Positions 24,416-35,957 of a DNA stretch of 64,000 bases are shown piece after piece (within the stretch, counting starts at the first letter, position 1; every line of letters starts with the position of its first letter). The stretch lies in the NCBI GenBank assembly GCA_003971905.1, contig RSEE01000093.1, forward strand, positions 1-64,000, given 5' to 3'. The notes beneath the pieces were generated by a model, which saw only the letters and a list, made by a program, of their open reading frames with translations, was not told where the DNA came from and ran no database searches. The DNA is from Moniliella sp. 'wahieum'. Its lineage: Eukaryota; Basidiomycota; Moniliellomycetes; Moniliellales; Moniliellaceae. A program made the position numbers and the translations under genes.

Positions 24416-24640
24416 AAACCATATTACACCACCCTTTTGTACCCGAACGAGGGTAGCTATATAGGTGTTGACGGCCGTCGGTTGCCAAGAAGCTTGAAGC
24501 TGGAGCTCTGGAACCGCGGAAGCTTTTGAAGCTTGAAGCCTGCGTTGCACGATAGGGGCAAGATGCATGTGACACGTGTGCCCATGTGGCGCTGTGGCCT
24601 GAGTGTGACAACCAGAGTCCAGACAGGGAAAGGACCGAAG

Positions 24641-24960
24641 GTCACATGTCACATGTGACGGTGACATGAACATGAATTCCACATTAAGCGAGGTTATATA
24701 ACCGGTAACCGGTAGGCGCGCGTAAGCGCGTAAGCGCTAGGTGCTAAGTGGTACCGGTAACCCGTACCTGTCACATGATCACAGCTGTCACATGTCACAT
24801 GTACATGTCACACGCGTTTGGCTTCTGTGTGTCACAACACTGTCACGCGTCACCCGTCACGCGTCAAGCCCCATCGTGTCATCGATCATCGATCATCATG
24901 CATCATGCATCATACATCACCGACCAACGCTATAAGGCCCTTTATCGATTATCGATGATC
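24641..24960. repeat. Island of short palindromic motifs
   Basis: In order along 320 bases: TCACATGTCACATGTGAC, an ACCGGTAACCGGT block, GCGCGTAAGCGCGTAAGCGC, further TCACATG and TCACGCGTCAC units, then overlapping ATCGATCATCGATCATCATG and GCATCATGCATCAT. Units are 6-12 bases and mostly self-complementary. Spacing is irregular, so it is neither a CRISPR array nor a simple satellite. Confidence 0.6.
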
Positions 24961-25063
24961 TGAGAGTTCTTTTCATGCACAGACGCTGGCTCTTTCAGTC
25001 AGAAAAGGCGACCAGTGTAAACGCTGTAATCTAGACGTCCTGGGTCTCCCTCCATATCAGTCA

Positions 25064-25222
25064 ATGTCGTATATAGCTCCAGCTGAGCTCGGCCCTGAAG
25101 GGCTCTCTGAAATCAAAGGTCTTTTTGGCGCCGGGCAAGTGCGTGTGGTCGTCGAGGCGGATGATCGAAGAGAGATGACGGAGATATATGACATGGTCGA
25201 GAGGCTAACCGTGGTAATCTAG
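25064..25222 (+). other. Orphan 52-codon frame
   Basis: From ATG at 25064 to TAG at 25222 the frame reads MSYIAPAELGPEGLSEIKGL, then FGAGQVRVVVEADDREEM and TEIYDMVERLTVVI. The amphipathic, charged composition looks like real protein and unlike the flanks. No Kozak context, intron or family is evident. It could be the last exon of a lost gene. Confidence 0.25.
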
Positions 25223-25764
25223 AACCACGGGGGGTACCGATTATAGTAACGCTATAGATAGTGAAACCACAGCAGCAGTAATAGCACGCAAAATTGCGTG
25301 TACCGCTTCTGGGCTTAACTTTAAGGCTTAACGTGTGTTTTTAACGTTTAACATCGAGATATGGCGCACATGGTGACGATGAAGACGACGACATTCGTCG
25401 ACATCATGCACATTTTACCCCCATATCCACCCATTTTGGAGAGTCTCCACCGGCCACCTAACATCGTCCATGGGAGACGGATGAACGCAATGAAGGTGAT
25501 GAACAAAACAAATCTTGACCGTTTTGAGGGACGGTTGCCGGTGACCGGTGTGACACATATGTGACCCTGCGTTTTGGAGTGCGTTACTTTTGTGGATGTG
25601 GCTGGCACACACGTCGAAGGTGTGCCATACCTAGTATGTGCTGCAAGCTCCAACACAGAAGTGAGTGCATTAGTGCGAGAGCTGTAGCAGAGAGGGCCAC
25701 GAACCATATCCTACGAGAATTTTGGTTGTTGCGGCGAGGGTACCTTATGCTGTGCTCCCAACAT

Positions 25765-25940
25765 TGTCACAGTCGGGTGGCTAACGCGGGGGACGAGAAT
25801 TGGGACTAGGCCAGGGGGTGTAGCAATCATTCGTGGGGAAGAAGAAAGAGCAGAGGACACGGTGCGAAGTGGAGGAAACAGGGAAAGAGCGAGACGCCCG
25901 AGACGAAGAAATTGGAAATGGGAGCGAAGAGATCAGCCAA
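25765..25940 (+). repeat. Dispersed repeat, copy 3 (plus orientation)
   Basis: This copy starts TGTCACAGTCGGG and carries GGTGTAGCAATCATTCGTGG, the GGTGCGAAGTGGAG block, GAGACGAAGAAATTGGAAAT and a closing GATCAGCCAA. It is the best match to copy 1. Weak similarity to copy 2 may continue a further 15 bases. Confidence 0.75.
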
Positions 25941-26633
25941 CCTTATAACACCCACACACATAAACTACCGGCGCCCAGGCGATGGGTTTCTGACATGTTA
26001 CGCCCATCACTAGGACCGCAATATATAGGCCGCATGGTGCGGTTCCTATCAGATTTGAGAGATCCAATACCGACTTCTCACACCTCATACCTCACAGCTG
26101 TGCTCCCTTCCTTTCTGGCAGCTGGCAGTGAGAGGCAAATACACTTCAAATCGTCCCTCTCGGTAGATTGTGTAACCAGTCCACCTGCCTCTCCTTCCTC
26201 CATCTCACATTTCTTGGGGCACATACCTGCATTCGCTTGTTTTACATGGATGGGCTTGGGCGTAGTGGTGTGGTGTGTCTGCATCAAGATATTTATGTCG
26301 GCGTCGACGTTTGCAGCTGTATCTGCCTCGACGTGCATACATATGTGACTGACTCCTGTGGGCGTAATATGTAAGACAATATCCCCGAACAAATCAACTG
26401 GGTGAGACCCCCTCTTGTATGCACTGGACCACTGTTGCATGTTACCACAGATCCAGTGACTAGTGACGCGTGACGGGCAAACATGACCTCAAATGTCACA
26501 CTGCCCCCATGCCTCCCGCTTTCACTATTTCCCCCCAAGGCGCCCAGGCCCTCACAGGCGAGGTGCGAGGGCTGTGTGTTTTAAACCGGACATACGAGCA
26601 GAGTGGACCGTGGATCAGTGGGTCGGACCGGGT

Positions 26634-26830
26634 TGTTAGTGACTATAGTGACTTTAGTGACTAGCTAGTGACTAGTGATAGAGTGATCGTGATCTGACTT
26701 ATCTGACTAGGCCGACGACTAGGACTATGGCTATATCGAGGTGGAATCTAGTTATAGATACTGGTACTGAGTACACTGGAGTAATACTCAGACTGTGTAC
26801 TGAGGGTACTGAAGACGTACTGAGTACTGT
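26634..26830. repeat. TAGTGACT and GTACTGAG motif islands
   Basis: Repeats of TAGTGACT with small variations fill 26634-26690. From 26758 to 26830 the sequence is built from GTACTGAGTAC-type units. Both are short, irregular and partly palindromic, like the island at 24.6-24.96 kb but with different motifs. Confidence 0.6.
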
Positions 26831-27495
26831 TGAACGTTGATGCATGATGCAAGATATATGATACTCGAAGCCTTTCAGGCCTCGTACACCTAATATGAGA
26901 GCACCGGCAATATGCACCAAAAGAGGCTCGTATGTACTCAAAAAAAAGCACTTCGCTCAACCTCTCTTGTTCTGGTGCGCGTACCTGACAGCATTAGTTT
27001 TCGTGCTTATCTTCTCAGTCAAAACAGATCTAAACCTGTGTGTGCAACCCTCCTCCGTTTGATCCGCCCGTTTCAGAGACACGCCCACTATCGAGTATCC
27101 GGCACGCCCTGACGCATGACCCTCTGTCCTCGACCGTTAAGGTATCTTCCCCCGTTGGTTACTGTCCCGACCTAGCAGTCAGCCAAAAACCTTGATCAGC
27201 ACAAGGTTCAGGGACTCGTTTGCGGGGCTTTTCACGTATACTACCACCCTTCCACTATACACTGACGTCATCTGTACTGTTACCCGAAGGGTCAAAAGGG
27301 TCAAAAGAGGGTACCCGCTTTTTGGGAACTGGTTCCGTTCCTGCTCCACAGATACGGGGCCTGTCTCGCCCCAATCTCAAGAGAGCGGGGTTGTGACCCG
27401 TGGATTGTTCACCTCCTGGAGTGGCTTGGGAGAGGAAAACGAGGTGCTGGTCAGTTCCTTGCGTTCATCCTTGTCGGACCGGGGACCTATAACAA

Positions 27496-28650
27496 AAATG
27501 CCAGACCCTTTTCCCCCTCCACCATCCGATCCCACCGCGTCTTCCCCTCTCTCCTCGCACCTCCTCTTCTTTCCCCTCCATGGGCCACATCTCCGATGTA
27601 TCCGAGGAGATTGAACATGCTGCCGCTGTCGCCGAAGCAGCGGCTCGCCAAGCCAAAGTCTCTTCCTCCCGGTCGCCCCGGCGTTTTCATCTGTCCACTC
27701 TGACATCCTCGATCTTACGCCACCCCCAACCGCCTGACCACCAGGCTCCGGTGCCAGGATGGACAAGCATCTCGGCCTACGATGTTCTCTCTCGCACCGC
27801 CCCTGAATTGCGTCGAAGTCAGGGTACTTCAAGTCCAAGTCCAAGCCCAAGTCCGAGTCCAAAAAGCATTTTTCTTGGCAAGAGACGCCATGCGCCGTTG
27901 CCTCTGACCCCGATTGACCCTTGGGAGTGCGCTGAACCGATCCAGCTCCCCAGCCGGTCGATCAGCCCAATGACCTGTTCTTTTGACACTCGCCGCTCGG
28001 CAGCTCCAGTCCTGCTTCCAGTGTGACTGGGGAGGGCAACCCATCGCCACCATCAATCTCCTTTAGCTCCTCCTCGGCCGACTGTCTGTCCAGTCCGCCG
28101 TTGAAGTGGCCGCCATGCTCGGGCTTACCTTTAACCCGACCGCATGGGAGGTGGCCGCCACCTCACCCGACGGCTCGCCGGCTTGCACCTCATGCGACAT
28201 GGATTGCACAGTGCGGCGGGGAAAGCCAACACGGTCGCTGCGCAGAGTCGATCGTGGGTTGCCCCATCCTATCCCGCCGGGGGACCCTGAACAGAACTCG
28301 ACGGCCCTGCTATCTCGTCCACCTCAGCACGCCTCGGGCCTCCCCATCAACCTGCCCTGGAGCGATACCCTGCTCCGGTTCCCTCTGCCCCCTCCGACCT
28401 CAACCGCAACCTCACGAGCCCACCCGCCCTCATTTCCCCCATCGTGCCTAGCACCCACCCATCAGGACCATCTATTAAACGAAGTAGCAAGCTACGCACT
28501 TTCCCCTCCCGCCCCGGTCCCCCTCCTTCCAGCCCCCTCCCGCCCATCCCGCATCTGTCGCAGCACCGTTCCGGTAGGACTCATAACCCACCCTCAGCTG
28601 ACCCGCTCCGGCCTTAGCCCAACGTGGCATGACGAACGTGTATACACTCC
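27496..28650 (+). CDS. Unrecognised Ser/Pro-rich protein
   Basis: I do not recognise this gene. From a possible start at 27496 (MPDPFPPPPSDPTASS) the coding signal passes through a helical stretch (DVSEEIEHAAAVAEAAARQA). It then moves into long Ser/Pro-rich regions with an (SP)n run near 27830 and a Cys-containing block (FNPTAWEVAATSPDGSPACT, about 28130-28190). The phase changes several times. The end near 28650 (TWHDERVYTPFGAGSF) is where codon bias fades. The make-up resembles a disordered nuclear or regulatory protein. Exact ends are uncertain. Confidence 0.4.
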
Positions 28651-30521
28651 TTTTGGGGCGGGTTCTTTTTGTCGTGTGGCGCATGCGGTTGCGGGCAGGT
28701 TATCAGTCTGTGGTGTGTATGTGGGCGGAGGGGAGAGGGGACAGGAATCAAGAACGAGTGACAGGCGGACTGATGATTGAGGGTATCGAGTTGTTCGTGA
28801 TTCTTCCGATGCTTCTCCGCGGCGCGCTTGGCGCGCCCAACATGACTCAACAAAACGAGAGGGATCAGCAATGTAAAAGGTATTTTATTGTGATGTTGAA
28901 GAGGATCTGAGCGTCTGTGGAGATTTTGTGGTGGGAGAGAGTTCCTTTGACAGTCCGGCTGCCACGCTGGCATTATATTCCCACTGTGCCTTGCCCTGGT
29001 GCCTGCACCTGTCTTCCTTGGTGCATCAACAGCTGTTTCTGCCTCTTCTCTGTGGCTCCACGACCGACACTGCTTCAGCCGGTCCGTAGCTGGAGTGCCT
29101 CCATGGTCAGTAAGGGGATCACGTAATCAACGGCGGCCTGTGTAAGGTTTACGTTCCTTTTGTTCCCCCGCTCGATTCATTATGCCTTCATCGATCATCG
29201 ATCATCATGATACCCGGCCCAGCAGACCTAGAAGTCAGGCCGGTCAGGGCAACGCAAGGACAGCCACAATTGACCACCACCGGCTATGCGGCAGCGCTGG
29301 TAGTGAGGATCAGAGCGAAGACCCGAACGACGTTGGAGCGCGAGCGAGAGATGCGATCAAGAGGAATAGGAGAGTGCATTGGTAAATTAACGACCCCTCT
29401 GCGAAACGCCAAGCCCACCAACTGTCATGCATGACATGCATCATGCATGCATCAATCTCGATTTTGGTTGGTATTATTCTGGGCACCGGGCATCGAGCAT
29501 CAGAGCAAGGCTTGGCAGCTTGGCACCACCCTGGCCCGACCAGATCGCAAAGCTTACTGCTACGAGGACGCCCACAACCGGCAACCGGAAAGGTATACCG
29601 ATCGGAATTACAAAAAAGCCTAGAGGCCACCCGGGGCCCTGCCAGGCCCTGCCCGAGTGCTCCTTGCTGACTTGCCAAGGCCTGTGCCTTGGTGCGGACG
29701 CGTCTGACAGGCACGGCGTTCGCGCTGGCTATAGCGTAGGGCAGAGGGCGCAGGGAGCTTGTCGGGAAGAAGGCGAGTAGGCCCGGTGTGCTGTGGATAC
29801 CGAGAGAGGCAGGATGGGATGGTAATACGCGTGGGTGGCGGGTGTATCTGCCGTGGGGGGGAGGTAATGGAGGTAATCGCGGCATGGCACATGGGGCCGC
29901 AAGAGACCTGGGTGGGCGTGTGGCCCAATGGACCCGCGATCGTTCGGCGCGTACGCTGGTGGCGCCCGTTCGCGTTCGGGCCAGGGCGGAGGCTCATAGT
30001 GAACGAGAGTACGTTGAACGAACGCTGGCGGAGCAGCGCAGCACTCCAGCACTCCCGCACTGGCCAGCGTCCGGGGGCATCACGTGAGCCATGGCCTCGC
30101 CCGGGCCAAGAACCGATTAAGAACCCCAGCACTCATTAATCACAGATCACCGATCAGTAGCATCCATCATCGATCTCATCTCATCGATCATCGATCCCAT
30201 CGATGCGGCCGGTGCGTCGCATGGCATGGGTCAGGGCGGCCGCGCAGGGCCAGTGTCGGGCGCGGGGGCTGCGCGGACGCGGGGGCGCGGGGGGGGCAGT
30301 CTGGGGCTGCTGGGGTACGCACCGCGGGGGAGTGCTGCGGGCACAGGGCCGCACAGGGCAGAGCCGCCCCGCCATCCTCTGTCCTCCATCCCCCATCCAC
30401 CATCGACATCGCCCCGCCCCCCACCACGCCAGCCTGCTGCCTGGCCAGTCGATGGCCCGCCCACCCCGCCCTTCCCACCGCCAGTGCCAGTACCTGTGCC
30501 AGTGCCCCCGCCCCCGCGTCC
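28651..30521. other. Intergenic region with palindromic islands
   Basis: This spacer of 1.9 kb has palindromic islands at 29189-29210 (ATCGATCATCGATCATCATG), 29424-29456 (TGCATGACATGCATCATGCA) and 30136-30203 (CATCGATCATCGATCCCATC). A stretch near 28800-28870 has weak coding character on both strands. No gene can be supported. Confidence 0.4.
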
Positions 30522-33500
30522 ATGCCGGCCTCCCCCAGCACCGTCTCCTCGTCTCAGCCCCCTCTGACTCGCCCCGCCCAGCCACGCAGACACCACCGCC
30601 TCCCCCGCCTCCGCCGCCGCCGTCCCCCCCCCGCTGCCTCCAGCGCCCCCAGCGAGCGCTCGGCTGGCCATGGCATCCTCCGCAACAACCCGCTCCACGT
30701 CCCCCGCGCTCAGCCCGTCTCCTTCTGTCGAGATAAGAACGGTGTGGTGCGCACCCAGATCCGCGCCGTTACTGCCGAGCCAGAGCAGGAGGCTGCCCTG
30801 CGCAAAGAACAGGCTGAGCGACGTGAACGCCGCGCGCGAGAGCGCGCGCGAAAGAGGAGGCACGCCAACGGGAGCGCGAGGCTGAGCGGCTATGGGGGAT
30901 GAGCAAGGTGGCCATGCTGCTTGGCATGGCCGACATCAACTTCAATGCCAGATGGCCATCCTCGGCGGATGGGGCACCGGATCGGGCTCCCAAACCTACA
31001 TCCCTTCCCTCCAACAAAAGAGGGAAGCCGAGCGGCAGGTACGCAATCGCCAACTGGCCGATCGGCGCCAGATTGCGCTCGAGCGTGCTCGCGCCAAAGC
31101 CCATCCGCCGACTGGGGAGGACAAGAAGAAGCCGAAGTCCTGGTTTCACAGCCGACCTAAGAGCATAAGCGAGGGCGAAAGAAAGAAAACAATGAGGAGA
31201 ACGAAAATGAAAATGAAAATGACAACGAAGACGGTTGGCTTGATGCGGAGGAACTGGCGGCGATCAATGCGATCATCAATACCCGTCGCTCCATGGCGTC
31301 CGCCCAGGCCTTGGCCGAGGGGTTGCTCAAACCGCGTGCCAAGTCGCTTGACAATGTCTCGCGGCTTGGGAGGGAGGGGAAACCGGTGGCGTCGTCCGAA
31401 ATCTCGGATTCGGTCAACGGGTAGACGCCCAGCCCCCGCTCCAGCCACCCTTCCGCGAGATACCAACGAGAAGGCACGCAGTGATGGGCTCTGTCATCTC
31501 CTGCTGGCCGGATCCGTTTCGCGCTCTGCCAGTGCCATGGGAGGAAGTAGATGACGAAGAGAGGGGGGTACCTTGGCACTGGCATCATTGCCTACCTCCG
31601 TGAACGCCTCGAGGAAGAACTCAACGACCGCTCCGAGCGATCAGAGCGGGCGAACGCAAACCAATCCTCCACCTCCCTCCCTGCTGACGGCTTCAGCCTC
31701 GGCTTCCCAAATTCTCTCCTGACGACGAGGTCCAGCAGCATGCCGGCACCTCGACCGAGATGTTGCCCACTGCCGAGGGAGACTCACCATTGACGAAGGG
31801 GCCTCGGTCTCGGGCCGAGCGAGTGGGACGGTGGGGGAAGCACACGAAGTGGAAAGCGAACCGGAAAGCGAGGCGTGGTGGTGTTGCCCAGAGAGAGGAA
31901 AAACGGCTGGCTGGTACGTGGGTCGGACAGTGATCGAAAGTGACATGTGGCGGCCGGCTGACAATTGTGTGTGTGTGTGTGTCGTTGTGGATTTGTTTGT
32001 GGTTGCTCTGGTTGGCGCTGGCTACTGGGCGTGAATGATACGTTGGGTCGGTTTGCGTTGGGCTGTGCTGTGTGTGCTCACCTACGCTTCGGACCGTGAT
32101 CAGGTTGGGATCGCGCTCCAAGCGTTTCCGTCGCCACCATTCCGACTCGGTAACTGCCGTGCCAGCTCCTCGTTCCGCCGCCTTCGCCGCTTGGCAGCGG
32201 AGGCTCCAGCGCGTCGTCGAAACGGTTCGCGCAATAAACCGAAGCCCAGTCGCGACGCTTGTCCCGCACTTCCTCCCGTCGTTCTGTCCGGTCGGAAGAT
32301 GGGCCCGCGGCGACGGGAATTGGACCCCCAAGAACGGCAACGGCGGCGTTCCATGGTTCTTGCTGCCCGTCCAGGCGGCACCGGCATGGTGACCTGCTAG
32401 ATGGAAACACGCATTCCCGCTCGCAGAGTCAACGACCCCATGCCCAAGACCATGATCCGTCTGAACAGGAGTGGGGGTACGCCTTGTTAGCCAAAGAGGG
32501 TGCCCGTCGAACTTCCATGAGCCAACAGCGTACCGAGCCAGCTGAACCGGTCGAACCCCATTCCCCCGCCTCCCCGATGCGCCTGCCGTCGAGGCGATCT
32601 CCACTACGGAAGAGCCTGCGCCCGAGGCGCAGGTCTGGACTGGGCTCGTAACCCGCGAGAAGGCGCAGCAGATCCAAGCACGCCACCAAGCTGAGATGGA
32701 AACGCTGGGGAGAGAGGTGCTAGCTCACGTGCATCAGCAACGTGCCAAACGCAAAGAAACGCTCGATGGGTCCCCCTACCCGAACGGAAAGAGAACAAGG
32801 ACCATTCCTTCCTCCACCATGTCCACCCGGATCGCGAGTCTGCTTCGGCCCTTGAAAGCAACAGTGCACCTGGCGATGCCACGCCGCCACCGTCAGCTAA
32901 GGGCAAGGGCAAGAACAAACGCGGCCGCGCTCGCCACCAGAGTCGGAGGAGCTACATGAAACGTCGGAGGACAGTGTGGCGCACAAACCAGGGGGCGACG
33001 TCTGTTGCGCGAAGAAAGGTTGTTGGCCAAGAAGCGCCATGCGGCCGCCGCACGTCGACGCATGGAGGCGGTGTATGCGTCCATGTTGCCCGTGTCGAAG
33101 CCGGGGCAGACAGCGGTGCCGTTACCCCCAGGCAGCGCGTTGCCGCGCAAACCCGACGCGCGCGGGGTGATGGTAGTCCCCTACCCATTCCACAACTTGG
33201 TCGTCGGCCCGTCCGGCCGCGCGAGGGACGGTCGTGGGCGGAGGTGGAGCACATGCTCCATCAAGACGAGGATCTGGCAGACTCAGACGCGCAGAATGCC
33301 GCGGAAGAGGGGGAAGAGGGGGAGGGTACAGATCAGGAAGAGGAAGAAGAGGTGCACCGGGAAGGCGATGGAGAAGACGAAGAAGAAGGAGAAGGAGAAG
33401 AGGGAGACGACGACGACGAAGAGGCAAGTTCCAGTTCCTGGGGCCAATGGACTCCTGGCTCTCGCCTCACCACTCGTGCGGCGGGGAGGGAGTTACTCGC

Positions 33501-34150
33501 TTACCCTCATCTTCGCTCGCGACGAGCCGCTACGCTCGATCCGCGTCGGTCCAGTAAAGCGGCCGATGCACCCATGGTGCCTAGCCCGGTCCCGCCTACC
33601 TTGCACAGATCGAATACACTTCCTCTGCCTGCGGCTGAGCGGACGCTCCCGCGCAGGGGGCATCCCCACCCTCTCCTCCAGCCCGCTCCCCGTGTCCTCC
33701 TCCCTGTCAGAGAGGCCACGGTCCGAGAAAGGAGCTGACTTGGAAACGGCCGCATGTCGCTCCCCTCTCTCGTCCCGGCCGCTCCCGTGTCCGAGGCGCC
33801 TCCCATTCCCGCTCTCCCGCTCGATCCCACACATCTCGACCCCGCTCCCGCAACCCACGCCCACCTCGCTCCGAGCTCGAGCCTGAGGCCGAACACGAAG
33901 ATCTAGACCCGGACTGGAGCACCCACTACCCCCGCGCCGCGCCGTGTCCGACGCCTCGTCGCACTTGTCGCCCTATGCACGCATCCACCAACACCACCTC
34001 GCCGTCCTGGCCGAAGTACGGGCGCGAGCGGAACGCAAGGCCCACCGCGACGAGCCAGCCGACATTGATTTTGGTTGGACCCGGCCCATTCGGACCGCAT
34101 ATCTGCACCCTCCCTCCTCGCTCCCGCTGCGTAAGAACAACCTGTCGTAA
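30522..34150 (+). CDS. Large unrecognised low-complexity protein
   Basis: I do not recognise the family. From the likely start at 30522 (MPASPSTVSSSQPPLTRP), a conserved-looking block HVPRAQPVSFCRDKNGVVRT leads into Glu/Arg-rich helix (EQEAALRKEQAERRERRARE). Later come an acidic ENENENENDNEDGW tract (about 31210), WTGLVTREKAQQIQARHQAE (about 32640) and a long Glu/Asp run (33300-33420). The C-terminus is SPYARIHQHHLAVLAEVRAR followed by ADIDFGWTRPIRTAYLHPP, with the stop at 34150. A probable intron at 31914-32103 (GTACGT to CAG) contains a GT microsatellite. About 1,100 residues would be encoded, read through many frame changes. Two adjacent genes remain possible. The charged composition suggests a nuclear protein. 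Confidence 0.45.
31966..31982 (+). repeat. GT microsatellite inside a probable intron
   Basis: An uninterrupted GT dinucleotide run of 17 bases lies inside the probable intron 31914-32103 and so should not affect the protein. Confidence 0.85.
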
Positions 34151-34583
34151 CACGGGCCTGGCCAGGCCACCGTGTCGCCTTCCTCGACCCGCAGCGGCGG
34201 GGATCGTGCTATCTATAATGGAAATTGCCCTATTCTTTCCTTTTCTCGTCTTGTCTCCTGGCCCTGCCTGTTTGCCACGAGGCCCACCGGGACGCTCAGC
34301 GGTACCACCGTCGTTGATCATAACTAAGGCACTCCCTTTTCCGAGATGGGCGGCGCAGGTGGGGTGGCGATAGCATCCACGTAGTCTCGCAGCCGCGGCC
34401 AGCTGCTCTGCCCGGCCGTGCCACCGATTGTAGAGTGATCACGTGACGCGGTGTGCGCTTACGTGGGCGGTGCGCTAGAGTTGGCCAGGATGGTTGGTTG
34501 GTGGAGCGTGGATGCCTGGTGTATACGCGACGCCGCGCCGACGAGCGTCCCGCCATCCAGCCTCTCCCCCGCTCGCCGCCAGC
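34151..34583. other. Spacer before ORC6-like gene
   Basis: This spacer of about 0.4 kb is G/C-rich. A TCACGTGAC palindrome, an E-box-type site, lies near 34438-34446. No gene was seen. Confidence 0.5.
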
Positions 34584-35957
34584 ATGTCCGCGCGCATGAT
34601 CCGCGAGCTGAGCCGCCGGCAGCCCGACATGGGTGATGCTGGTCTCGCTGCGCGTTTGGTCGGCCGCGCCCAGACGTACTACCAAGCGGTCGAACACGCC
34701 AGCCAGGCCGGCAGTTTCCGGCGCGAGGCCGAACGCATGGGTGCTGGCACGGTGCACATTTGTGTGTACCATGCCTTTGTTAGGTCCGCCTTCTACCCGG
34801 GTGCTTGCTGCCGTGGCTAACTCTGCTTGGATCCAGTCTCCACCCCAACGACAAGGAGGCCCAGAACACCTTCTTCACTCAGCTCGTTGCCGCCGCTGCC
34901 TTGCCCAAAGCGACGTTTCAGCAGGGCATCCGCGACCTGCAGCGCCTCTTGGCGCCCCAGCACGACGCTACCCCGTCCCGCTCCCGCGTGCGCGCCCCAC
35001 CGAGTTCGGCACATTCCACCCCGCGGCGAACTGGGCCGGCATCCAGTACCAAGGCCACCCCCGAGTCGGCCCAGGCCAGCGCTAAGAAACTGTTGGATCC
35101 CAAGTACCTCGCCACCCTGCGCGCCGCTTCGTCCCCCTCCTCCCTTGAGCCCAGCACGCCTTCCAAGTCCTCCCGCACTACGCCTACCTCGGGGCGAAAA
35201 CGCAGTGCATTGGGTACACCCGGCACACCCAGTAGCCGACGAACGTTGCGCACGTCGGGCCTGCTACCCACGCGCACCGCGGTTCCCGCTGCCTCCGACG
35301 CTCCTGCTCCTGCTCCTGCTCTACCGGCCTCCCACTCCAGCCCTCACCACACCAACAAAGCGGAGATTGCCTGCATGGGGGAGGAGGATAGCGAAGCGGC
35401 GGATCAAACGGTCCGCTTGACCAGCCCGCACAAGCGGGCCAAGGTGCGAGCTGCCCTGCAAGCCGCCACGGAAGCCGTCTCGGATGAGGAGCCTGCGGAT
35501 GCGGAAATGGAAGATCAGACCGAGAGACTCGATAGAGAAGAGAGAGAGAAGAAGAGGGCGAAGAAGAGGGTCAAGACGAGGGTCAAGACGAGAACGTGGC
35601 GCCGAGGGTTAGCGGGGTACGGCACCCCGTGCTCTACCATCCGCTCCTGTTCCACCCAACTCTCAATGCCGATGGGGAAAGGATGAGGTGGAGCTAACGA
35701 GAAACTCGCTGGTATCTACGCTGCTTCCGCATGTGCTGCCTGCACGCGCACGTCGCCGCCCCATCCTGGCCATCAGCTCTGCCGATTGGCTCGCACCATG
35801 GGAAGACGCGCTCCTGGTCGCACGGGAACGCACCGAGTCCGGTGCGCCCGCTTGGTTAGCCTCAATGGACTACGCACATACCCGCACTGTACCTCGCGAC
35901 GCACGACAGGATCTCGAGCAGTGGCTCACCCCCGATCGTCCGGCGGAGGCAGCGTGA
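34584..35957 (+). CDS. Tentative origin recognition complex subunit 6
   Basis: The N-terminus (MSARMIRELSRRQPDMGDAG, then LAARLVGRAQTYYQ) and the segment ALPKATFQQGIRDLQRLL align with the first cyclin-like repeat of ORC6. In human ORC6 the matching segment is LNKETYQSCLKSFECLL. A probable intron at 34784-34836 (GTCCGC, CTAAC, CAG) joins the two in frame. The middle is disordered and rich in Ser/Pro/Thr with CDK-type sites (TPSK, SPHKR). An acidic/basic run follows near 35500-35590. A C-terminal folded part then reads HPVLYHPLLFHPTLNADGER, SADWLAPWEDALLVARER. The stop is at 35957. Frame changes occur near 35560 and 35690. ORC6 belongs to the replication-origin complex in the nucleus; identity rests on one motif block. 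Confidence 0.45.

Larger units (their letters stand above)
21736..27495. other. Gene-poor tract, 5.8 kb
   Basis: This is the largest gene-poor stretch of the window. It contains a three-copy repeat (23847-24018, 24154-24415, 25765-25940), palindrome-rich islands (24641-24960 and 26634-26830) and two short coding-like frames (22753-22929 and 25064-25222). Its composition is more A/T-rich than its surroundings. No tRNA, rRNA or recognised protein gene was found. A small region near 23330-23400 has hairpin potential, including the 12-base palindrome GGTCTTAAGACC at 23360-23371. Confidence 0.5.

Noticed and set aside
24641-24960. CRISPR-like array
   Set aside because: Units differ in sequence and length and there are no regular unique spacers. 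The context is a eukaryotic nuclear genome.
23847-25940. Calling the three-copy repeat an LTR retrotransposon
   Set aside because: Only a TGT-type start is suggestive. No second matching end, primer-binding site or coding region was identified.
31693-32604. 303-residue minus-strand open frame
   Set aside because: It lies opposite plus-strand coding signal with better composition and has no recognisable domain. Long antisense frames are common in G/C-rich genes.
32960-33740. Long Glu/Asp-rich frame as a stand-alone acidic nuclear protein
   Set aside because: Coding-like frames continue on both sides, so it is better taken as the acidic region of the larger 30.5-34.2 kb gene.
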